This document shows, piece after piece, positions 49,851-58,300 of a DNA stretch of 64,000 nucleotides (position 1 is the first letter of the stretch; every line of letters begins with the position of its first letter). A program made the translations under genes and the position numbers. The DNA is from Piscinibacter sp. Lineage in GTDB: Bacteria; Pseudomonadota; Gammaproteobacteria; Burkholderiales; Burkholderiaceae_C. A model generated the notes under the pieces. That model saw only the letters and a list, made by a program, of their open reading frames with translations. It had not been told where the DNA came from and searched no databases. Where the stretch lies: assembly GCA_016706565.1 (NCBI GenBank), contig JADJJI010000005.1, forward strand, positions 248,001 through 312,000. The letters run 5' to 3'.

Positions 49851-50555
49851 ATGGCGATCATTCTTGTTGTTGACGACGAACTCGGAATCCGCGCGCTGCT
49901 GTCGGAAATCCTGACCGACGAGGGCCACACCGTCGAGGTGGCCGAGAACGCTGCCGAGGCGCGCTCATGTCGCGAGCGGCTGCGCCCCGACCTCGTTCTG
50001 CTGGACATCTGGATGCCCGACGTCGATGGCATCACATTGCTCAAGGAGTGGGGCGCCACCGGGCTGCTGACCATGCCGGTGATCATGATGAGCGGGCACG
50101 GCACCATCGACACCGCCGTCGAGGCCACCAAGTTCGGCGCGATGGCTTTCCTCGAGAAGCCGGTGACGCTGCAGAAGCTGCTGCGTGCCGTCGAGCAGGG
50201 CCTGGCCAAGCCGGTGGGCAACCACCGCGCGGCGGCCACGCCCTCGGCACACCACAACCATCACCTGCCCGACACCACGCTCACCGTCGAAGCGGCGATG
50301 ACCGGCGGGGCCATGCTGCCCACCACGCCGCTGATGCTGGGCCCCCAGTCCGAGCAGAGTTTCGACCTGGACCGGCCGCTGCGCGAAGCGCGCGACGCGT
50401 TCGAGAAGAGCTATTTCGAGTTCCACCTGGCGCAAGAGAACGGCAGCATGACCCGCGTGGCCGAGAAGACCGGCCTGGAGCGCACCCACCTGTACCGCAA
50501 GCTCAAGCAGCTGGGCGTGGACCTGTCGCGCAACAAGCGGGGCGGGGTGCTCTGA
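49851..50555 (+). CDS. ntrX: Short NtrX-like response regulator lacking the AAA+ domain
   Basis: A 234-residue regulator. The receiver domain occupies about residues 1-120 with the phosphoacceptor Asp52 (LLDIWMPD) and Lys in FLEKPV (about 104). A His/Pro/Thr-rich linker follows (about 124-170), and the end is a Fis-type DNA-binding helix-turn-helix (NGSMTRVAEKTGLERTHLYRKLKQLG, about residues 200-225). Full-length NtrX proteins have a sigma-54 AAA+ ATPase between these parts; it is absent here. It can therefore bind DNA but cannot activate sigma-54 promoters by itself. Short NtrX-like forms appear common in this bacterial group. Confidence 0.87.
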   Translation: MAIILVVDDELGIRALLSEILTDEGHTVEVAENAAEARSCRERLRPDLVLLDIWMPDVDGITLLKEWGATGLLTMPVIMMSGHGTIDTAVEATKFGAMAFLEKPVTLQKLLRAVEQGLAKPVGNHRAAATPSAHHNHHLPDTTLTVEAAMTGGAMLPTTPLMLGPQSEQSFDLDRPLREARDAFEKSYFEFHLAQENGSMTRVAEKTGLERTHLYRKLKQLGVDLSRNKRGGVL

Positions 50556-50580
50556 GCCCGGGCGCCGTTTGGCGCTCGGC

Positions 50581-50586
50581 TATAAT
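50581..50586 (+). promoter_or_regulatory. Perfect -10 element upstream of tRNA-Phe
   Basis: TATAAT stands 11 bases before the tRNA 5' end, ideal for a start a few bases upstream of the mature tRNA. No convincing -35 is visible, as often with strong stable-RNA promoters that have other elements. Confidence 0.6.
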
Positions 50587-50597
50587 CTTCGGTTCTT

Positions 50598-50673
50598 GGC
50601 CAAGTAGCTCAGTTGGTAGAGCAGCGGATTGAAAATCCGCGTGTCGGTGGTTCGATTCCGCCCTTGGCCACCA
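50598..50673 (+). tRNA. tRNA-Phe (GAA)
   Basis: A 76-base tRNA with encoded CCA. The acceptor stem GGCCAAG pairs with CTTGGCC; the D arm holds AGCTCAGTTGGTAGAGC; the anticodon loop is TTGAAAA with GAA; the T arm has the GGTTCGATTCC core. TATAAT precedes it. Phage-type and other elements often use tRNA 3' ends as attachment sites, and a mobile-element remnant begins about 230 bases downstream. Confidence 0.97.
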
Positions 50674-50719
50674 AGACAAGCTTCTTTGTCCGACAAGGAG
50701 TTGGACGCGTAAGCTAAGC

Positions 50720-50750
50720 AAGGGGCCCTTCGTGGGCCCCTTGTCTTTTG
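50720..50750 (+). terminator. Rho-independent terminator downstream of tRNA-Phe
   Basis: A nine-base perfect stem, AAGGGGCCC and GGGCCCCTT, with loop TTCGT, followed by GTCTTTTG. It lies 47 bases after the tRNA and probably ends its precursor transcript. Confidence 0.8.
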
Positions 50751-50901
50751 CGGTTTCTGACGCCGCTTCTGACGGGCGGATCGCAGCACCAGTGCCGTCC
50801 ATTGCGCTCGAAGGCGGCTCCAGTTCACCGTAAAAGCAGGTGACTGAGCGCGGTTCCTACACGCGACTCCAAGTTCTGGAGTTGCCAGTGAGACCCCTTC
50901 T

Positions 50902-51300
50902 TTGCTCATCCCAAGTGAAGGGCTTGGCCTCCCTGAGATTGCGCTTGCACTTGGGGTGAGCTCGAAGCTCCTCGGTGGGCTTATGCATCGCCCCGAACAT
51001 CACTACCGAGTCTTTGAGATCCCTAAGGCGACGGGTGGAACGCGAAAGATTCACTCGCCGCGAACCTTCATGAAGGTCACCCAGTATTTCATCCTCGACT
51101 ACCTCCTCCGTCGATTGAAAGCTCACCCCGCAGCGACAGCTTACGGCGCTGGATGCTCGGTGAGAAAGAACGCCGAGATGCACGTTGGGAACCTTCCGCG
51201 TAGGCAAGGGGGACGGCACATCCGCGGGCATCGAAGTTCGCTAGGCTTGCCGCCAGCATTTGGCTGCCAGGCTGCGCTGACGCACACCGCCGAGCGATAG
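50902..51300 (+). pseudogene. Truncated retron-like reverse transcriptase
   Basis: The N-terminal 98 or so residues match the start of retron/group-II-type reverse transcriptases: a helical leader with LGVSSKLLGGL, then YRVFEIPKATGGTRKIHSPR, then FILDYLLRRLKAHPAATAYG and GCSVRKNAEMHVGN, the lead-in to the first catalytic strand. After about base 51195 the frame loses all similarity, so the palm with the catalytic YxDD-type motif is missing. The start is TTG at 50902. GC content is visibly lower than its surroundings. It is a remnant of a transferred element next to tRNA-Phe; 51196-51326 holds no recognisable gene. Confidence 0.72.
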
Positions 51301-51326
51301 AGGCGTCGGCCGCGTTCACGCTCACG

Positions 51327-52271
51327 CTATCGAGCCCGGATCCGCTCGACGATCACTTGGCCTTGCGCATCGAGGCGACCGCGAACTTCCGCCCTTTGGC
51401 CAAGGGCCGGTGCTTTGTCGAGTCGCGCACCCGGACCGACGATCAGTGCCAAGTCGTCGAGTCGCGACCCGGACCGAAAGGTGCCGTGCAGGCGAACATT
51501 GGCACCCACGGGAACGGCGGCCGCCTTTCCATCGGCACCGCGCGCACCCTGCTCGATCCAGCGTTGTACGAGTCCGATCTCGTTCGCGCTGAGGTAAGGA
51601 GGGCCGTCCATCGGCATGCGTGGCAGCGCCTGACCGCGAATGCGTCGCAGCAGTTCGCTGGCCTCCGGCTGGCCCGGCACGATGCGTGCGCGATCTGCTG
51701 CGTCGAGTGCTGAAGCGTATGAAGTCAGTCGAAATCCCTCAGGCGGTGCGCCCATCTGGCCGCCGTCGGTGTGGCACTTCGCGCAACGCTGAGCGAAGAC
51801 GGGAGCCACGTGTACCCAGGTGACAGGCTCGCCCGGCCCGGGTGCCAATACCGCAGCGGGCGAGGCCGAGGCCTGGGCTGCACCGCCCGACGGTGCTGGC
51901 TGCGCGCCGGCGTCGATCCATCGCTCCAGCAAGGCAACCTCGGCATCGCTCAGCCAGGGAGGGCCGGTCATCGGCATGCGTGGCTGGCTCTGCCCCTTCA
52001 CCCGACGGATCAACTCGCTGCCCGCCGCGTTGCCCGGCTTCACCACAGGCCCGCGGCCGCCGCCGGCGAGGACTGAGGCATGCGCGTCAAGACGCAGCTT
52101 GGCCGCGGCTTGTTCGCCCGAGTGGCAGACCACGCAGCGCTGTGCAAACAGCGGTGCGACGTCGGCATACGTCGGTGCTGTCTGCGCATGCGTGAATGTG
52201 CTGACAGCACAGGTCATCGCCAATCCGACCCGGCGTATCGCTCCACAGAAGTAATGAAGACATTTGCTCAT
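51327..52271 (-). CDS. Secreted di-heme cytochrome c-type protein
   Basis: A 314-residue exported protein with two heme c motifs, CVVCH and CAKCH. Each opens a module that ends in a similar SELIRRVKGQSQPRMPM or SELLRRIRGQALPRMPM stretch with the Met ligand. The signal peptide runs to about residue 31 (GLAMTCAVSTFTHA). The start at 52271 has GGGAGG nine bases upstream and is preferred over one at 52301. A small C-terminal OB-like domain (about 250-314) ends in DAQGQVIVERIRAR. It is divergent from the giant oxidase and probably takes electrons from it. Confidence 0.85.
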   Translation of the reverse strand: MSKCLHYFCGAIRRVGLAMTCAVSTFTHAQTAPTYADVAPLFAQRCVVCHSGEQAAAKLRLDAHASVLAGGGRGPVVKPGNAAGSELIRRVKGQSQPRMPMTGPPWLSDAEVALLERWIDAGAQPAPSGGAAQASASPAAVLAPGPGEPVTWVHVAPVFAQRCAKCHTDGGQMGAPPEGFRLTSYASALDAADRARIVPGQPEASELLRRIRGQALPRMPMDGPPYLSANEIGLVQRWIEQGARGADGKAAAVPVGANVRLHGTFRSGSRLDDLALIVGPGARLDKAPALGQRAEVRGRLDAQGQVIVERIRAR

Positions 52272-52303
52272 AGGGGGGTGCCTCCCTAACGGTAGTGGCA
52301 TCG

Positions 52304-52320
52304 CAGATCACCTCGATCTG
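52304..52320. promoter_or_regulatory. Inverted repeat in the cytochrome/oxidase divergent promoter
   Basis: A perfect 6-5-6 dyad, CAGATC and GATCTG around ACCTC, in the 115-base gap between the divergent cytochrome c and multicopper oxidase genes. It could be an operator for a metal-responsive regulator; no regulator gene is in the visible part of the locus. Confidence 0.4.
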
Positions 52321-52386
52321 TTCGAATGGTATGGAACCCGTCATGGCGTGACCATGCGTGCACCGTCTGTTCACCGGAGACCCGCG

Positions 52387-55300
52387 ATGAGGAAGCAGTT
52401 ACTCCAAGTCTTCAGGGTTGGTTCCGCACTCTGCGCCGTGCTGGTGGGGGGGGTGGCCAGTGCCCAGACCTGCGACGACAAGAACACGGTGGTCGCCGAC
52501 GTCGTCGCCATTGACATGCCGATGGTGTTCAACCGCCTGGGCGCGCAAAACGTGAACTGGCAGATGTACGCGCTGCGGCATGACCTCGTGGTACGCACGC
52601 CCGGTCAGCCGCCGCGGCCCATCACGGACGCCGACTTCGCCGAGGCGCGCAAGCTGCTCAGCAGCAGCCAGCACGTCACGCTGCGGCCTGACCTGCGCCC
52701 GCGGCCGCTCACGCTGCGCGTGGCGGCAGGCGAATGCCTGCGGGTGAACTTCACCAACCTGCTCACACGCATCTCCAATCCGTTCGAGGCGCACAAGCAG
52801 CCGCTGCTGCCCGACGGCCACCCGATGGATCAGCGTTCGGACGACCCGAACATGGACATCGACGACCAAGTGGCAAGCCGCACCGTCGGCTTCCATCCCA
52901 ACGGCCTCGAGCTGGTCGGCAGCATCGCCTCGGACAGCTCTCACGCCGGCGCCAACGCCACCAGCCTGGTGCCGCCCGGCAGCTCGCGCACCTACACCTT
53001 CTTCGCACCGGCCGAGGGCTCCTTTCTGGTCAGCAATCCCGGCGCAGCATTCGGCGGCGAGGGCACGGCAGGCACCAGTGGCACAGGGCTGTTCGGGGCG
53101 GTTGCCGTGCAGCCGGTTGGGGGCCGTGCCTACCGCGGACAGGTCACCGAAGAGGAACTGCGTCTGGCCACACGATTGCTCGGCGATCCGGCACTCGCCG
53201 GACAACAGGTACAGGCGTGCACCCACGATGCGCAGCGCGCGTGCACGCCAAGCGGCCAGCCGATCGTTCACTACGACGCGCTGTATCCCGCGCAGTCGCC
53301 CTGGGTCGATGAAGGCAAGGCCGGCCGCCCGATTCTCGCGATGCAGCAGGTGCAAGGCGGCATCCGCAAGCTGATCCACGGCGACGTCAACGCCATCATC
53401 GTTGGTCCTGGCAAGGACGGGAGCTTCCCGCGCAGCACCTACCCGCTGGAAAGCACTGGCGTCACCAATCCCAGCTTGCCCAACCGGCTGGAGCCGTTCC
53501 GCGAGTTCATCAGCGTCTTTCACGACGAGAACGCCGCGGCGCAGGCCTTCCCCGGACTGTTCGAGCACCCGGTGCTTGGTCACACTCTTCACGGTGTGCG
53601 CGATGCCTTCATGATCAACTACGGCAGCGCGGGTGTAGGTGCCGAAGTGGTGGCGAACCGGCTCAAGGTTGGCCCGATGCACGACTGCGTCGACTGCGCT
53701 TTCGAGGAGTTCTTCCTCTCGTCATTCACCGTCGGCGACCCCGCACTCCTCGTCGATCGCCCAGCCAATCTTGGCCTGGAGCCCTTCACGGCAGGAGCAC
53801 TCGCCGGGCCGGACCTGATCGGCGTGAGCCTCGATGGTCAGCTGGCCGGCGGCGTCGCCAAGCAGCTTGGTCGCCTGGCCGACGAACTTGCCAAACGCAT
53901 GCCCGGCGTGCCTCTCACTGGCCCGAAGGCGAGCAAGACCTACTACCCGCACGACCCGGCCAACGTGCACCACAGCTACCAGGGGGACTTCGTCAAGTTC
54001 CGCAATGTGCACACGGGCAAGGAACAGCACATCTTCCACTTGCATAACCACCAGTGGCTCTACAACCCGAACGACGACAACTCGAACTACATCGACGCGC
54101 AGGCGATCGGGCCGGGCTCGGGCTACACCTACGAAATTGCCTTCGGCGGCTCGGGCAACCGCAACAAGAGTGCAGGTGACGCCGTCTTCCATTGCCACTA
54201 CTACCCGCACTTCGCGCAAGGCATGTGGTACCTCTGGCGCATCCACGACACCTTCGAGACTGGCACGGCGCTGGCCGTCAGCGGCAGCGAAGGGCGCGTT
54301 CCGTCTTTCCACAAGAAGCCCTTCGACCTGGCTGACGGCACGCCGGCCAAAGGCGCACGTGCACTGCCCGATGGCGAGATCGCGCAGGGCACGCCAATCC
54401 CCGCCGTGGTGCCGTTGCCGGGCAAACCGCTGGCGCTGATGCCCGGCAAGGTCGAGGTGGCAGCCAACCCGCGCAAGCTGCCCGACGGGCGGCCGGTCGG
54501 TTCGCTGGCCAAGGTGGTCGATCGTGAGCGCAATCCGGGCTTCCCGTTCTGGATCGCCGGGATCGAGGACACGGTGGGCTCGCGCCCGCCGACGCCGCCG
54601 CTGGACATGTTGGCCACGGTGGGCGGCGCCGATGGTGGTGTGCCGCGGCATACCGTCGAGGGCTACTCCGCTGGCAGCGCGTCGAAAGACACATTCACTC
54701 GGCTGGACGCCTCGAAGAAGGAATTGCTCGCCAAGCCGAAGTACTTCCCTGAGACCGGCACCGACATCGAGCAGCTGGCGATGAAGTTCCACGCCCAAGT
54801 GGCTCACGCCACCTCGACGGTGCTACCCGGCGGCGATGTCGTGGCCGGTACCCAGTTCGTCACCAACGGCGGCAAGCCCGAGCCGGGCGCGCCGTACTTC
54901 GACCCCTGCGTCGATGACAGCCGCCAGCGCCTGTCGGCGGGTCGTTTGGGGGAGTTCTTCGGCCGCGAGAAGCTCAGCCTGTCGGGCGCCAGTGCTTTCA
55001 ATGCCGACACGCCGCGCATCTACAAGGGCGCCAACATCCAACTCGACGTCACCATCAACAAGCTCGGCGACCACTATCCGCAGCAGCGCATCCTCACGCT
55101 GTGGGAAGACGTGGATGCCACGCTGGCCACGGGCTTCCGCACGCTGCCCGGCGCAGCCGAGGTGAAGCAGCCGCGCCCGCCCGAGCCGCTGGTGCTGCGC
55201 ATGAACACCTTCGACTGCGCCCGCTACCTGCACACGAACCTGGTGCCCAAAGAGTTCGAGATGGACGACTACCAGGTGCGCACGCCGACCGACATCATCG

Positions 55301-58300
55301 GCCAGCACATCCATCTGCCGAAGTGGGACCTCCCGTCCGCAGACGGTTCGGCCAACGGCTGGAACTACGAGGACGGGACCTTCTCGCCCGGCATGATCCG
55401 CAGCCGCATCCACGCCATCAACGAGTGGAATGCCGCCAACCCCGCAGCGCGCGTGCCCAATCCCTATGCGGCCGGCCAGCCGGCCTTCGATCCGACCAGG
55501 CCGGCCGTGGCGGTGAACGACGAGCTTCATCCGCGTGCGCACTATTACTTCGGCCGCGGCGGTCCGTTCCAGAAGGACGCCAAGGCGTGCGAGGACGCCT
55601 GGCGGACGCTGGGCTACAAGGCCTTCCACAACGAATCGACCGAGGGCATGGCGCGCCCCGGCATGTGCGACTGGCTCGGTGCGCGCACCACCATCCAGCG
55701 CTGGTTCTCCGACCCCATCATCAACAAGGAGCAGCAGCACCGCGGGCTGGGCATCACCTTCACGCACGATCACCTGGGGCCTTCCACGCACCAGCAGGTG
55801 GGCCTGTACGCCACCATGCTCACGGAGCCACCGGCGTCCACTTGGGTACACAACGAGACGGCCGAACTGCTGTACACGCGCGACCAGCCGGCACCCATGA
55901 AGTGTGACGATCTCGACCCTGCGACGTGGCGGCCAGACCGCCGCTGCGATGGCGGCCCGACCACCTGGCAGGCCGTGATCCGATCGGCCGATGAAAAGCT
56001 GCACGAATCGCACCGCGAGTTCTTCCTGCAGTTCGGCGACTTCCAGCATGCCTACCGCAAGGATGAGTACCGCGGTGTCGATGCGCAGGGCGTGATCGTG
56101 GCCAAGAATGCGCCGGGCAACGAGCAGGCCTTCCGCAAGGCCGTGACGCCGTCGTTCCGCAAGCCGGCCTCGCCCAACTTCCCCGATGTGATCGCGCTGC
56201 CGGCCACCTGCCCCGGCGGCAAGGAGGAGCTCAAGCTCAAGCGGCGTGGCGCGAACGGCCAGATCGAGGAAAACGTGGCGGCCACGGTGCCTCATCAGAT
56301 TCCCAGGCCCTGTCCGGAGATCATCTCGGCCGACGACGTCGGCACCATGGTCGTCAACTACCGCCAGGAGCCGGTGGCGGCGCGAGTGATGAACCTCGGC
56401 GGCAATGCCGTGCACAACCCCGGCGCGGCGCAGGCTTCGCAGACCTCGGGCCGCGCCGGCGACCTGGCCTTCGCCTACCAGACGCGAACCGACCGCGCGC
56501 TGGCCGCACTGAACACCGCCAATGGTGAGAGCACCTACGCGCCGCTGACGCACGACGTGCGCCCCGGCGACCCCTACACGCCGCTGCTGCGCGCCTATTC
56601 GGGTGACCTTGTACGCATCAAGATCCAGGCCGGCTCGCACGAGCACGAGCACAACACGGCCATCAACGGCTTGAAGTGGCTGCAGGCCGGCAGCGGCTTC
56701 GGGCAGGCACCACACTCCTGTTGGCGTGGCGGCCAGAACATCGGCCTGTCGGAGCAGTTCACGCTGAGCACGCGCATCACCGACTACTTCAACTCGGATC
56801 GCATCAACAGCACCGATCGCCTGTATGCCACCGACACCAGCCAGGACGGCCTGTGGAATGGTGTCTGGGGCTTCGTGCGCACGCTGGAGCGGCGCAACCC
56901 GGCCGAAGACAAGCGGCCTGCCGAACGCGACGATCAGGACCGACTCGCCATCCTGCCGGCCAACCCGTTGCCGACGCTGTTCGCGCCGCAGTCGAAGGAC
57001 ATGCGCCGCAACGATTGCCCGGCCGAGGCGCCGGTGCGCAAGTACCACCTGGTGGCGGGCCTGGCTAATCGCCTGCTTGGCCCAGCCGCCAACGTGGCGC
57101 TGCGCGCCGTCGGAGGCGTCGATGCCGCCGGTGGCACGCTGGTCTACAACCCGCGGCCCAACGAGATCACGCTGCGCGTGTTCGGCGAGGCGGATGACCC
57201 CGCCACACCGGTGGACGAGCGCACCGTCGTGCAGCGCACCGAGCGCTTCGGCGTCGGGCCGTTGCACGACCCGACGGCGATCCTGATCGCGCGCCTGCAG
57301 GACGTCGACGCGAACACCCGCAAGCTCAAGGCCGGCGTGCCCGTCGAGCCCATCGTGCTGCGCGCCGCAGCCGGCGAATGCGTCGAAGTCACGCTCGAGA
57401 ACTGGCTGCCGATGCGCCGCAGCGCGATGCCCGACCTGGCCGGCTACACCACGCTGAGCATGCTGATGCCGAAGAAGATGGGTGCCGGCAGCGACGAGCA
57501 CGAGTCCTTCAACAACAACCACGTGCGCGCGTCCAACCACATCGGCCTGCATCCGCAGATGGTCCAGTACGACCCGCAGCTGCACGACGGCACGGTGGTC
57601 GGCGGCAACCGAACCTCGCTGGTGTCTCCGGGCCACTCCATCAAGTACAAGTGGTACGCGGGCGAACTGAGCTTCACGCCGGGGGCGGGCGGTGCCCCGC
57701 AATGCACCGTGACGGCAGGCACCGAGGGTGGCTACGAACTCGTGAACGTGCTGCGCGACCAGGAGCGCCAGACCCTGGACGGCGTTCGGATGATCCGGCC
57801 GCCGAACCAGCTGTTCACGCGCGAGGCGCTGCTGGCCCGACTCGAGGCGCTGCTGTCTCCGGTGGGCGAGGACGGCACAGAGCCGGCGGCCGACGACACC
57901 GAGGCGCTGACCGTCACCACGGCGTCGGGGCGGACAGCGGTCGCAGCGGCGGCACTGCGGCCAAGAGTGCTCGCGCTGGACAACGCCACGCTGGCCACCC
58001 TGCGCCGCGTGCAGCCGAGTGCCGCGCGGCTGGCCGTGACGGCAGCGCCGCCGCAAGGCATGACTGCGGCTGTGTTCGACAGTCTGCTCGCATCGGGCTG
58101 GAAGTCGCTGTCCGCCGCGGTGGAAGCGGCGGATTGCTTCGAGCAGGCGATCGACGGTGAACGGCTGGCCGAGAACGTGCCCGACGAGGTGACTGCCAAC
58201 CTGCCCGCGCTGCTTGGCACTCCTGCTGGCATCGCCGCGCCGGCGCTGCAGTCGGCGCCGCTGTTCACAGCCGCATCGGCGTTCAGCAGCGTCGAGGCGC

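Noticed and set aside
50751-50901. A retron msr-msd RNA upstream of the reverse-transcriptase fragment
   Set aside because: The 150 bases before the fragment show no convincing pair of inverted end repeats or conserved hairpins, and the enzyme is truncated.
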